From: Pelobacter sp. UBA5610
Lineage (GTDB): Bacteria; Desulfobacterota; Desulfuromonadia; Desulfuromonadales; Syntrophotaleaceae
Length of the DNA stretch: 62,999 bases
Assembly: GCA_002424645.1 (NCBI GenBank)
Contig: DIKU01000064.1
Location: 27,495-90,493 of the forward strand
Direction of reading: 5' to 3'
Shown: one piece after another, positions 53,555 to 62,304 of the stretch
How positions within the stretch are numbered: position 1 is the stretch's first letter
Layout: every line of letters starts with the position of its first letter
Translations under genes and position numbers: made by a program
Notes under the pieces: model-generated
What the model was told of the DNA's origin: nothing
The model's database searches: none
The model's input: only the letters and a program-made list of their open reading frames with translations

Positions 53555-54714
53555 TTGTCATCCCTTTCATCCGAAGTAAACAGATCCAGGTTTTTGCCGC
53601 GCAATTGATCCCCCAAAGTAAAATTGAAATTTTTGCGACGCCCATCCGGCTGCCGCCGCTCTTGCACGGAAGACGTGTTTGGGCCGGGTTCTACAGGGGG
53701 AACGGCAGGGGCAACCGATCGTGATGAAACCTGTTCATCCGGCATAGGTTGTTGAATGGAAGCAGCGGCCGGACTTTTATAGAAATACCGGTCATAAATA
53801 CGATGATAACCGGTCCAGGACTCATCATTATCCGGATCCTTCTGGATATGTGTCTGAATCCCGTTGATCTTGGAATCGAGATCGTCCAGATAATTAAGAA
53901 TGATCGCTTCAAGAGTTTTGGGACGCTTGGGCGACCCGTATTCATACTGACCATGATGGGACAACAGCAGATGCTTAAGAAGCACCGCCATATCTCTGGG
54001 GAAATCAGGCACCTGGGCAATTTTACTGTCGAGCATCTGAAAACCGATGGTGATATGCCCAAGCAGCTTACCCTCGTCGGTATAGCCAAACGCACGTTCG
54101 TAACAGAGTTCGGCCACTTTGCCAATATCGTGCAACAAGGCACCGGTCAGCAACATATCGCGATTAACCGTGGGATAGTGCCGACAAATATCATCCACCA
54201 ACCGCGCAACGGACAAGGAGTGGTCCAACAGCCCCCCCAGGTAAACATGATGGATAGCCTTGGCGGCCGGAGCGCTGCTGTATCCCTGCATAAAATCTTC
54301 ATCGGCCAGGAAAACGCCCATCAACTCCCGCAAACAGGGGGTTTGCAAAGTTCCAACCTGGGTCCGAAGCTCCGCCAGCATGTCTTCGACGCTGCGTTCG
54401 GCTACGGGCAGATAATCGGCCAGATCGACCTCTGCCTCGTCAACCTTTTTTAAATCCTGAATGACCAGCTGCATTTTTCCAAGGTAAAGACTGGCTTTGC
54501 CCTGCACCTGGATAAAATCATCCTTTTCAAAACAGCCGGAAAGTTCCTCGACGCGGTCCCAAACCCGCCCCTCGACCTCACCGGTTCGATCCATCAGTTT
54601 GATGGTGAGATAGGGTTTTCCGTTACGAGCCGTAGCCGTTATTTTCTCTCGTACCAGGAAGGACTCCTTGATGATGTCCCGGTCCTGGATCTTTCCCGCA
54701 TACACTTTTTTCAC
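53551..54714 (-). CDS. OB-fold plus HD-domain protein, YhaM-like
   Basis: This 387-residue protein has an N-terminal OB-fold (~10-90; PYLTIKLMDRTGEVEGRVW) that probably binds nucleic acid. An HD phosphohydrolase domain (~160-300) has HHVYLGGLLDHSLSV, LLHDIGK and LLSHHG. The layout matches YhaM, a 3'-5' exoribonuclease of Firmicutes, but the C-terminal ~80 residues are Pro/Arg-rich and new. Start is GTG at 54714 (GGGAG six bases upstream), overlapping the oxidoreductase stop by 4 bases. Confidence 0.85.
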   Translation of the reverse strand: MKKVYAGKIQDRDIIKESFLVREKITATARNGKPYLTIKLMDRTGEVEGRVWDRVEELSGCFEKDDFIQVQGKASLYLGKMQLVIQDLKKVDEAEVDLADYLPVAERSVEDMLAELRTQVGTLQTPCLRELMGVFLADEDFMQGYSSAPAAKAIHHVYLGGLLDHSLSVARLVDDICRHYPTVNRDMLLTGALLHDIGKVAELCYERAFGYTDEGKLLGHITIGFQMLDSKIAQVPDFPRDMAVLLKHLLLSHHGQYEYGSPKRPKTLEAIILNYLDDLDSKINGIQTHIQKDPDNDESWTGYHRIYDRYFYKSPAAASIQQPMPDEQVSSRSVAPAVPPVEPGPNTSSVQERRQPDGRRKNFNFTLGDQLRGKNLDLFTSDERDDK

Positions 54715-56303
54715 CTGTAACTCCCGGTTGGTACAGAACTGATAATATGTTCCCCGATCGTAATACCATCAAGGGCGGCACTCATGATGCCTCCGGCATA
54801 ACCGGCCCCCTCCCCTGCGGGGAAAAGGCCTGCGTGGGAAACGGACTGTCCGTTAGCGCCGCGCAAAATACGTAATGGCGCCGAGGTGCGGGTCTCGATG
54901 CCCACAAGTGTCGCCTCGGCGGTAATAAATCCGCGCATGCGCCGGTCAAAATGGGGCAACGCACGCCGCAGACCGGTAGTCACAGCCATCGGCAACCCAT
55001 CCGACAGATCGGCTTCGCGCACCCCGGGCCGACAGGAAGAACAAAGAGGGCCCTTCCCCCGGCCCAGGAAATTCAAAAGATTTTGTGCCGGTGCATGAAA
55101 ATCACCGCCGCCCAGCCTGAAGGCCTGTTGTTCCCAGCGACGCTGAAAACGCATCCCGGCAAGAGCATCCTGAGCGTCAAAATCTTCCGGCCGGACAGCG
55201 ACAACCAGCGCACTATTTGACAGGTCACCGTCACGGCGCAGATAACTCATCCCATTGACCACCATACCACCCGGCTCGGAAGAAGCCACAACCACCTCGC
55301 CACCCGGACACATGCAAAAGGAGTACACCCCACGCCCGGTCTGCGGATCGTTCCAGGTCAGGGCATATTCAGCGGTCGGTAAATGCGGATGGCGTGCATG
55401 ACCGTACTGGATAGCGTTGATCAACTCGGCCGGATGTTCCACCCGGACGCCGACAGCAAAAGGTTTGGCTTCCATGGCCACCCCCGATGCCTGTAACATT
55501 TCATAGGTATCCCTGGCACTATGACCGCAAGCGAGTACCAGACTATCGCAGGGGAGTTCTTCGCCGTTACCCAATATGCCGGCTGTGACACGCCCGGCTT
55601 TCACCTTCAAGCCGTCAAGGCGGGTTTCATAGCGAATGGTAACGCCAAGATTGATAAGCATCTGTCGAAAACGAATCAGCACCAGACGCAAGCGATCGGT
55701 ACCGACATGTGGCTTGGCGTCAATCAGGATATCCTCCGGAGCACCGCAATCCACCAGTATCTGCAACACCTGGCGATGCCAAGGGTGTTTGACCCGGGTC
55801 GTCAATTTGCCGTCGGAAAAAGTCCCGGCCCCGCCTTCACCAAAAGCGATATTGCTGTCGGGATCGAAAATCCCCTCGCTGCGAAAACGCCGGATATCAG
55901 GGACCCTGGTTTCCACGCGCCGTCCACGCTCCACCACGGTGACCTCCGCACCGCTGCGCGCAAGACGCCAGGCGGCAAACAGGCCTGCCGGCCCCATACC
56001 GACAACGACAACCCGCCAGGGCTGTTTAAGGGGGGCAATCGATGGACGAAGCCGGGGCTCGATTTTTTGCAGGCGGGGATGACCGGCATGACGCCTCAAC
56101 AAAGCGTCTTCGTCTGCCACCTCGAATTCGACATTGAACACCCGCAAAATGCGGGATTTACGCCGGGCATCGATGCCGCGACGAACAATACTCAGTTTAA
56201 TCAAGGATTCGGGTGAAATACCCAATTCCTGCCCAACCTTCTCAGAAAGCAAGGCCTCATCTTCGTCCAGATTCAGGGCAATTTCACGCAACAACAAAGG
56301 CAT
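54711..56303 (-). CDS. FAD-dependent dehydrogenase (COG2509 type)
   Basis: This 530-residue protein has an N-terminal extension, then a dinucleotide-binding fold VVVVGMGPAGLFAAWRLARS near residue 95 and NIAFGEGGAGTFSDGKLTTR. Later come VLACGHSARDTYEML, YSFCMCPGGEVV and LFPAGEGAGYAGGIMSAALD near the end. Family members are widespread and uncharacterised; two conserved Cys (CMCPGG) may be redox active. The ATG at 56303 lacks a good SD. It is the first of the coupled string toward coaBC. Confidence 0.87.
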   Translation of the reverse strand: MPLLLREIALNLDEDEALLSEKVGQELGISPESLIKLSIVRRGIDARRKSRILRVFNVEFEVADEDALLRRHAGHPRLQKIEPRLRPSIAPLKQPWRVVVVGMGPAGLFAAWRLARSGAEVTVVERGRRVETRVPDIRRFRSEGIFDPDSNIAFGEGGAGTFSDGKLTTRVKHPWHRQVLQILVDCGAPEDILIDAKPHVGTDRLRLVLIRFRQMLINLGVTIRYETRLDGLKVKAGRVTAGILGNGEELPCDSLVLACGHSARDTYEMLQASGVAMEAKPFAVGVRVEHPAELINAIQYGHARHPHLPTAEYALTWNDPQTGRGVYSFCMCPGGEVVVASSEPGGMVVNGMSYLRRDGDLSNSALVVAVRPEDFDAQDALAGMRFQRRWEQQAFRLGGGDFHAPAQNLLNFLGRGKGPLCSSCRPGVREADLSDGLPMAVTTGLRRALPHFDRRMRGFITAEATLVGIETRTSAPLRILRGANGQSVSHAGLFPAGEGAGYAGGIMSAALDGITIGEHIISSVPTGSYR

Positions 56304-56352
56304 GGTGGTAATTTATTTTCCAAAAGGCTGATGGACGCGTCGCAGGCGACGG

Positions 56353-57528
56353 TCAGTTGCTTTGCGTGGCAAGGGGAAATTCCAGGTTGAACACAGTGCC
56401 CTCCCCTGCCGTGCTGCGCACATTAATATGACCATGATAGTTTTTAACGATGCGCAGCACCACCGACAACCCGAATCCGGTGCCCTTGGTCTTGGTCGTA
56501 AAAAACGGGTCAAAAATCTGGCTCAGATTTTCCCTCGGAATGCCGCCTCCGGTATCGGAAACCTCGATGGTCGCTTTTTGACCGTCGTACTGAACCGTCA
56601 CCCCAAGCACTCCTCCATGTTGCATCTCGTAGAGAGAATTGGCGAAAAGATTAGTGAAAATCTGCTCAATCTCGCCACTATCCGCCATCATCAACGGTGG
56701 CACCTGAACATAATGTTTTTCGATCTTCACATGACTGGCTTTAAGCTGGGCACTGAAGGTCTCCAGGATGCGATCGATGGTTCCGATCAGGCAGACCGGT
56801 TCAAGGGTCACCTTCGGCGCCTTGCTGGCATCCAGAAGTTTGGACAGGATCGCATCGATGCGATCGACCTCCTGCAGCAATTTATCGATATATCCGGACT
56901 TTTCGGTATCGTTCGCCATCACTGGCCGTAAAATCTGGGCGAACAGCCCTATAGCATTGAGCGGGTTACGAATTTCATGCGCCATCCCGGCCGAAACATG
57001 GCCCAATGCCGCAAGTTTTTCAGCCTGCAGGATTTCGGCATGCGCCAACTCAAGCTCACGGGTCTTTTCAGCTACGCGTCTTTCCAGCTCCATATTCCAG
57101 ACTTCTATTTCGCTCAGCAGGCGCTCCCGCTCTTCCCGCAGCTCCCGGTTGTGCATCTCTATGCGACGGATGCGCAGTACATTCTCGATTCTTTCGACCA
57201 GGTCCTGGTTCTTGAAGGGTTTGAGAATATAATCGGCGGCACCTGCTTTCATCACCTCGACGGCTATTTGTTCGCTGCCCTTGCCGGTCAACATGATCAC
57301 ATACGTGTCAGGATGAAGCTGGCGTAAGTGGCGCAGTGTTGTCATGCCATCCATGACGGGCATCATGTAATCGAGCAGCACCAGGTCAGGCTTTTCAGTC
57401 TTTACGACATCCAGGCACTCCTGTCCGCTTTGGGCCTTAAGAACCTCAAAACCACGACTGGTCAACACCATGGTAGCTAGTTGCAGAATAATCGATTCAT
57501 CATCCACCACAAGAATCCGGTTGGACAT
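56353..57528 (-). CDS. Receiver-histidine kinase hybrid
   Basis: This 391-residue cytosolic protein has an N-terminal receiver (~1-120; RILVVDDESII, Asp in LVLLDYMMP), then a coiled-coil stretch (~125-165). The HisKA domain has the phospho-acceptor in GHVSAGMAHEIRNPLNAIG and the ATPase has LFANSLYEMQ, VSDTGGGIP and KGTGFGLSV. In this order the receiver is input, so it acts downstream of another kinase. The ATG at 57528 has AAGGAG six bases upstream. Confidence 0.92.
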   Translation of the reverse strand: MSNRILVVDDESIILQLATMVLTSRGFEVLKAQSGQECLDVVKTEKPDLVLLDYMMPVMDGMTTLRHLRQLHPDTYVIMLTGKGSEQIAVEVMKAGAADYILKPFKNQDLVERIENVLRIRRIEMHNRELREERERLLSEIEVWNMELERRVAEKTRELELAHAEILQAEKLAALGHVSAGMAHEIRNPLNAIGLFAQILRPVMANDTEKSGYIDKLLQEVDRIDAILSKLLDASKAPKVTLEPVCLIGTIDRILETFSAQLKASHVKIEKHYVQVPPLMMADSGEIEQIFTNLFANSLYEMQHGGVLGVTVQYDGQKATIEVSDTGGGIPRENLSQIFDPFFTTKTKGTGFGLSVVLRIVKNYHGHINVRSTAGEGTVFNLEFPLATQSN

Positions 57529-57888
57529 CACCATCTCCTTCGAAAACTGAAAACCATCTCAGCTATGTACGGCGCTACAGCGCAAGGGCTTCGGTGCTGC
57601 TCGAAAAAACTGCTACTTAAAAAACAACTTGGACGCAGGACTTCGCGACGAGAGCAAAGGTTTGCAACGAATGGTCCGGCAGTGAATATATTTGGTTGCT
57701 ACAGGATTAGCTGTATCTTTTAAAAATTATCAACCCGTGTTTCGGTCCCACGTCAAATTGCAAGGATACCCTTGCACAAATCGATTATGCAAGGGGGAAA
57801 TATCTAAAGGCGGCAACCATAATAATCACCGCCTTAAACAAAAAGGGCGACCGATAGTCGCCCTTCGATGTCAGGTTAATTTATGCGA
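57529..57888 (-). other. Intergenic region with two hairpins
   Basis: These 360 bases lie between the usp stop and the hybrid kinase start. They hold the usp terminator (57843-57865) and a second stem AAGGCGG / CCGCCTT (57807-57835). I see no gene. A promoter for the kinase gene probably lies here, but I could not pick one with confidence. Confidence 0.5.
57843..57865 (-). terminator. Rho-independent terminator of the usp gene
   Basis: AAGGGCGAC / GTCGCCCTT forms a 9-bp stem with a 5-base loop. It is followed on the minus strand by TTTGTTTAAGG, and lies 24 bases past the stop at 57889. Confidence 0.85.
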
Positions 57889-58335
57889 TCAGCCCGGAAC
57901 GCGGATCGTCATGACCGGCACGGGAGATTTGCGTACCACCTTCTCCGCAGTGCTTCCGAATAAAACATGATCCAGACCTGAACGACCTTGCGTTCCCATG
58001 ATGATCAGATCCGCGTTGAGATCCGCGGCTTTTTTTATAATTTCATCATAAGGAATGCCCGGCACAATAAAAGTCTGATAATTTTCATAGTCACCAATAT
58101 GGGTACGACAGAACTTTTCCATCATCTTACGGGCTCCTTCCTCGATCTCCTCCTCCAGTGACTCAAAGGAGATGTGAGGTACATAGAAACCACGAAGATC
58201 TACCGGCTCGTTAATAACATGCACAATGGCAAGCAACGATTGATATTTACGCGCCATGGCAAGAGCATAATCAAAGGCATACTCGGAGTTTTCCGAAAAG
58301 TCGGTAGCGAAAAGTATCGTTTTGAATTCTTTCAT
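57889..58335 (-). CDS. Universal stress protein
   Basis: This 148-residue UspA-fold protein has the ATP-binding pattern GTQGRSGLDHVLFGST (G-x2-G-x9-GST) and the N-terminal FATDFSENSEYAFDYAL. It binds ATP and forms dimers. It follows the response regulator gene by 18 bases, so it may belong to the same stress response. The ATG at 58335 has GGGGAG five bases upstream. Confidence 0.93.
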   Translation of the reverse strand: MKEFKTILFATDFSENSEYAFDYALAMARKYQSLLAIVHVINEPVDLRGFYVPHISFESLEEEIEEGARKMMEKFCRTHIGDYENYQTFIVPGIPYDEIIKKAADLNADLIIMGTQGRSGLDHVLFGSTAEKVVRKSPVPVMTIRVPG

Positions 58336-58353
58336 TGCGACTCCCCAAATAGG

Positions 58354-58743
58354 TCAGTTAGCTTTACTCGGACGTCCCTCTGTCAGCATCTTGTGCATAA
58401 TATATTTAAGTTCGTCTACCTTGACAGGTTTGTGGATATATTCAAAAGCGCCAAGTTGAATGGCCTCAAGATAGGACTCGACCCCTCCATAAGCGGTCAC
58501 CATGATAACCCGCGTACTTGGATAACGACGATTTAGCTCACGCAGGAACGCAAGTCCATTCATTTCAGGCATTTTAAGATCACTGATCACCACGTTGACT
58601 TTGTGTTGACGCAAAAACTCCAAGGCCTCGTAGCCATTGGCCACGCTATCAACCACGTACCCTTCCTGCTGCAGTATCGCGCGCAGGGCAATACGGGCGT
58701 TTTCCTCATCATCGACAACCAGTACTTTTTCTTGAACCCGCAC
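58354..58743 (-). CDS. Stand-alone response regulator (receiver domain)
   Basis: This 129-residue protein is a CheY-like receiver with no output domain: VLVVDDEEN, phospho-acceptor Asp in VVISDLKMPEMNG, VTAYGG and HKPVKVDEL. GTG at 58743 has AAGGGGG five bases upstream and is preferred over TTG at 58761. It could relay to the hybrid kinase at 56.3 kb by phosphotransfer. Confidence 0.9.
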   Translation of the reverse strand: MRVQEKVLVVDDEENARIALRAILQQEGYVVDSVANGYEALEFLRQHKVNVVISDLKMPEMNGLAFLRELNRRYPSTRVIMVTAYGGVESYLEAIQLGAFEYIHKPVKVDELKYIMHKMLTEGRPSKAN

Positions 58744-58889
58744 AGCAACCCCCTTGTTCAATTTGCCTAAAGCATACCATCGGAGGCGAGACTGTCAAGC
58801 CGGCGGGCAATCTTCAAAGAATATGTTTTTGTTATTAATTTCGTATACTTAGACAACACACAGAGAAACTCCGGACACCCCTGTCATCA

Positions 58890-59717
58890 TCATGAAAACC
58901 AAAGACTGCAAAGCTGCTTCACCAGGCTTGAAAGATCAGCGGCACCAAGGCGACCGGTTGCGAGCACATCCTCATGGCACAGGCCTTGTGTCCCTAATCC
59001 CGCGGCACGATTGGCGGTGAAACTGAGGCCAACAACCTCCATTTGCAGGTATCTGGCCATGATGGCCTCAGAGACCAAGGACATGGAAACAGCATCGGCG
59101 CCAAGCCGTTGCAGCGCTCGTATCTCCGCCGGAGTTTCGTAAGACGGACCAGGCACCGCAGCCAGCACACCCTGAAGAAGGGATACCCCCTGAGACAAGG
59201 CCTCGGCTTGAAGAGGGGTGAACAGATCGGTGCGATAAAGACCGGTCAAATCGACAAAGATATTGCCGTCGAGGCCTCGAAGGGGATTATCGCCAAGCAG
59301 ATTAAGATGATCGCTGACAAACATGAAGCGACCGGGAGCCAGATCGGCGCGAATCCCACCCACAGCGTTGGTCAACAGAATGCGCCTACAACCCAGGGCG
59401 CGGGCTAAACGCACGGGCATGGCCGTCTGCCAGGCGGATAACCCCTGATACATATGGAAACGCCCCTGAAACAGCAGCGTTTTGCGACCATGAAGGATTC
59501 CGGCAACCAACTGGCCTGCATGCCCCGCCACCGCACCGGGTGGAAAACAAGAGAAGGAATGATATTCCCACCTCACAGCCTGATCAACATCCGCCGCAAC
59601 CTGCCCCAGGCCCGAGCCCAGGATTATAGCCAGGTCAAAGGGATCGGCACCCAGCTGATCGCGTACCGCTGCGACCACCTCTGTCAGGTTTTCGTCAGGG
59701 TTGCAGGATCTCATCAT
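58890..59717 (-). CDS. Purine nucleoside phosphorylase
   Basis: This 275-residue trimeric-type PNP cleaves purine nucleosides with phosphate. Signatures: AIILGSGLGQVA, FQGRFHMYQG, LTNAVGGIRADL, PGPSYETPAEI and GADAVSMSLVSEAIMA. The residue set near the base site (SFTANRAAGL) differs from the usual ITNKAAG, so base preference may differ. The start overlaps the rodZ stop by 23 bases, with ATGATG and a weak SD. The related mtnP lies 1.7 kb upstream. Confidence 0.9.
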   Translation of the reverse strand: MMRSCNPDENLTEVVAAVRDQLGADPFDLAIILGSGLGQVAADVDQAVRWEYHSFSCFPPGAVAGHAGQLVAGILHGRKTLLFQGRFHMYQGLSAWQTAMPVRLARALGCRRILLTNAVGGIRADLAPGRFMFVSDHLNLLGDNPLRGLDGNIFVDLTGLYRTDLFTPLQAEALSQGVSLLQGVLAAVPGPSYETPAEIRALQRLGADAVSMSLVSEAIMARYLQMEVVGLSFTANRAAGLGTQGLCHEDVLATGRLGAADLSSLVKQLCSLWFS

Positions 59718-60618
59718 GGTTTTCCGCAGTCATGGTAGCCATGGACTCGCCGGACGCTGACTCAGCAAGCTGACCGACAATAACCAGACAAGCGTCCGGC
59801 AAATCAAGTTTACGGTCGTCAAGCCAAGCCTCCGACCCGCCCTGTATATTCAGCCGAATTTCAGCAAAATTACGCACGGTCCAATCGACCTGGGTTCCGG
59901 GCTGCATATCATAGTTCTGCAAAGGACGCCGATCGGCTTCGATTTCCACCCATCCGGTCCCTTTTGATTGAATCCGGAAAACGCCACCGGCGGTGGGCAG
60001 AGCCAAATTTATTGTTTGAAGTGCCGAATCACTCTCGGGGGACACAACGGGAGCATTTTGCTCGACGGGCGATGCTGTTTGCACGGGCTGTTCCGCATAA
60101 CTGCTGGTCGCCGGCTCGGATTTCTCTATATCGGCAGACTCCGTGGGAGCACTTTCGGCAACGGGAATGTCTTTGCCATGCTCAGAAAACCAGGGACCAA
60201 TGTCCATAGCGTAAGACAAGAAACTCACGGCTGCGATCATCAACATAACGATAACAGGCCACAATGAAAGACCAAAACGCTTGTTCCGGACAGGTTCGGC
60301 TTTAACAGAGGGCATCTCACAATGAGACACCTCCTGGACCGATTGGGTAGCCTGGCGATAGTCTTGCACGATGGCTTCCGCATCGAGGCCCAGCAACGTG
60401 GCGTATTGTCGTAAAAACCCGATAGCATATGGGAGCGCCGGTAATTTTTCATAGGCACCGCTCTCAAACGCCTTCAGAAAAGTCTCGCGAATGTGAGTGC
60501 GCTCAGCCACGGCTGCCAGACTCAAACCACAAGCCTCGCGTCGGGATAGCAGCAACTTCCCCAAATCCGGTTTTTGTGGCGTTTCGGCGGTAATTTCTTC
60601 GATTGATTTTTCATGCAT
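59695..60618 (-). CDS. rodZ: RodZ-like cytoskeletal membrane protein
   Basis: This 307-residue protein has an N-terminal helix-turn-helix (~20-90; GLSLAAVAERTHIRETFLKA), one membrane helix (LWPVIVMLMIAAVSFLSYAM), a Pro/Glu/Ser-rich linker and a C-terminal DUF4115 beta domain (GTGWVEIEADRRPLQNYDMQ). It follows RodZ layout, so it probably links MreB to the elongasome. No mreB in the window. It starts 12 bases after the TPR lipoprotein gene. Confidence 0.85.
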   Translation of the reverse strand: MHEKSIEEITAETPQKPDLGKLLLSRREACGLSLAAVAERTHIRETFLKAFESGAYEKLPALPYAIGFLRQYATLLGLDAEAIVQDYRQATQSVQEVSHCEMPSVKAEPVRNKRFGLSLWPVIVMLMIAAVSFLSYAMDIGPWFSEHGKDIPVAESAPTESADIEKSEPATSSYAEQPVQTASPVEQNAPVVSPESDSALQTINLALPTAGGVFRIQSKGTGWVEIEADRRPLQNYDMQPGTQVDWTVRNFAEIRLNIQGGSEAWLDDRKLDLPDACLVIVGQLAESASGESMATMTAENHDEILQP

Positions 60619-60630
60619 GACGTTTGTCCT

Positions 60631-61398
60631 TCATTGCAACATATCGAGGTAATCGTTGGCCCGCTGACCCATTTCCGATTCAGGGAGCAATTGCCGAACC
60701 TTGGTAAAGGACTTCCGGGCCTGTTCCATATCGCCGTTTTTCATGAAGGCCATACCCATCAAGAAATGCAGGCGGGTAGATTCAGGCACCAAAACCAGAG
60801 CCTTGCGATATTCCCTCAATCCCCTATCAACCTGCCCCATAGCCGTCAAGGCTTCACCAAGACGAAGATACGCTTCGGCATACTTGGGATTTTTGCTCAG
60901 CGCCTCCCGGTAGGCTGTTACCGCACCTGTATAGTCATTTTTAAGAGAACGCGCAATACCTATACCGGTAAGGGGAATTTCGGGAGAGGCAAACAGAAGA
61001 TTGTTAGCGGCCTTTTCCAGATTGGGAAGAGCATCATCGGGGCGTTGCATATCGAGATATAAAGCCCCGAGATTGTTATAATAACGTGGTTCATCGGGGC
61101 GTATTGCGATAGCTTTCAAATAGTGCTTTTCAGCTTCGGAAAAAGCACCTTTGCGTTGATAAGCCTGAGCCAGGCCTTCCTGAATATCGGGATCGCGTTT
61201 ATCTATTTTTTCCGCGTCCAGGAACTTGGCCAGCGCCATGGTCGGATTGTTATTTTTCAACTCGGCAATACCAAGGGTATAATGAACCCTGGCATTTTGA
61301 TTGGGATCCTTGTACGCGTTATTGGACGATGTACACCCCGTAGTCACAAGGGCCATTACCAAAAACCCCCAACCTAAACACGATATCTTCCGAACCAT
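60631..61398 (-). CDS. TPR lipoprotein, PilW/PilF-like
   Basis: This 255-residue lipoprotein (lipobox VTTGC, Cys about residue 22) has about five TPR repeats, for example YTLGIAELKNNNPTMALAKF, YYNNLGALYLDMQRPDDAL and AEAYLRLGEALTAMGQVDRG. It resembles pilotins that aid type IV pilus secretin assembly, but TPR lipoproteins have many roles and no pil gene is here. I use the ATG at 61398, five bases after GGAGG; a GTG at 61410 would be upstream of the SD. Confidence 0.82.
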   Translation of the reverse strand: MVRKISCLGWGFLVMALVTTGCTSSNNAYKDPNQNARVHYTLGIAELKNNNPTMALAKFLDAEKIDKRDPDIQEGLAQAYQRKGAFSEAEKHYLKAIAIRPDEPRYYNNLGALYLDMQRPDDALPNLEKAANNLLFASPEIPLTGIGIARSLKNDYTGAVTAYREALSKNPKYAEAYLRLGEALTAMGQVDRGLREYRKALVLVPESTRLHFLMGMAFMKNGDMEQARKSFTKVRQLLPESEMGQRANDYLDMLQ

Positions 61399-61440
61399 GG
61401 GCACCTCCACCCCGGCGAAGCCGAGGCTGGCAAATTATAT

Positions 61441-62304
61441 TCAAAGATATTTATCGAGAAGCAAACCAAGCTTCGTACGGGTGGTTGCCGGAATGGCATC
61501 CGGTGCGGTCATGATGGCAAAGCGCAAGGCTTCATTGCATGCACAACTGCGCGCAGAGGCCATACCGCGAACAGACTCGCGAATAATATGGCGGGCCGTG
61601 GCCACATTCTGCTTGATGATGGCAACCACCGCATCGACGGATACATCGTCATGCCCCTCATGCCAGCAGTCATAATCCGTGGCGAGGGCAACCGTGCCGT
61701 AACAGATTTCCGCCTCGCGAGCCAGTCGCGCTTCGGGAACATTGGTCATACCGATGATATCCACCCCCCAGCTGCGATAAATTTTCGATTCAGCACGCGT
61801 GGAAAAATTGGGGCCCTCGATGCACAGGTAGGTGCCACCTTCGTGAACGGTGGCGCCCACCCGCCGGGCAGAGTCGGCCAGCACCCGCGACAGGTCATGA
61901 CACACCGGGTCCGCAAACTGCACATGCCCGACAACCCCCTCACCGAAAAACGTCGACTGGCGTTTGCCCTGGGTGCGGTCAAAAAACTGATCGGGAATGA
62001 CGATATGCCCCGGAACGATCTGTTCACGCATACTGCCAACCGCCGACACGGAAATGATGCGCTCTACGCCGAGCTGTTTCATCCCATGGATGTTGGCCCG
62101 ATAAGGCACTTCGGACGGCAACAGGCGATGTCCGCGGCCGTGCCTGGGCAGAAAAACCATCTTTACGTCATCCAGCATACCGGTGATAAAAACATCGGAT
62201 GGTGCACCGAATGGCGTATCCAGGGATACCTCGCGTACCTCGGTGAGGCCTTCCATCTCGTACAGGCCGCTGCCGCCGATAACCCCTATAACTGTCTGTT
62301 TCAT
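61441..62304 (-). CDS. mtnP: S-methyl-5'-thioadenosine phosphorylase
   Basis: This 287-residue phosphorylase frees adenine from methylthioadenosine and feeds the methionine salvage route. Motifs: IGVIGGSGLYEMEGL, LPRHGRGHRLLPSEVPYRAN, CIEGPNFSTRAES, GMTNVPEARLAREAEICYGT and ATDYDCWHE, which is specific for MTA enzymes. Its ATG overlaps the rlmN stop (ATGA). No other mtn gene is nearby. Confidence 0.93.
   Translation of the reverse strand: MKQTVIGVIGGSGLYEMEGLTEVREVSLDTPFGAPSDVFITGMLDDVKMVFLPRHGRGHRLLPSEVPYRANIHGMKQLGVERIISVSAVGSMREQIVPGHIVIPDQFFDRTQGKRQSTFFGEGVVGHVQFADPVCHDLSRVLADSARRVGATVHEGGTYLCIEGPNFSTRAESKIYRSWGVDIIGMTNVPEARLAREAEICYGTVALATDYDCWHEGHDDVSVDAVVAIIKQNVATARHIIRESVRGMASARSCACNEALRFAIMTAPDAIPATTRTKLGLLLDKYL

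Noticed and set aside
57807..57835. AAGGCGG / CCGCCTT hairpin as a second usp terminator
   Set aside because: The T-run after it is too weak on either strand; kept only as a note in the intergenic entry.
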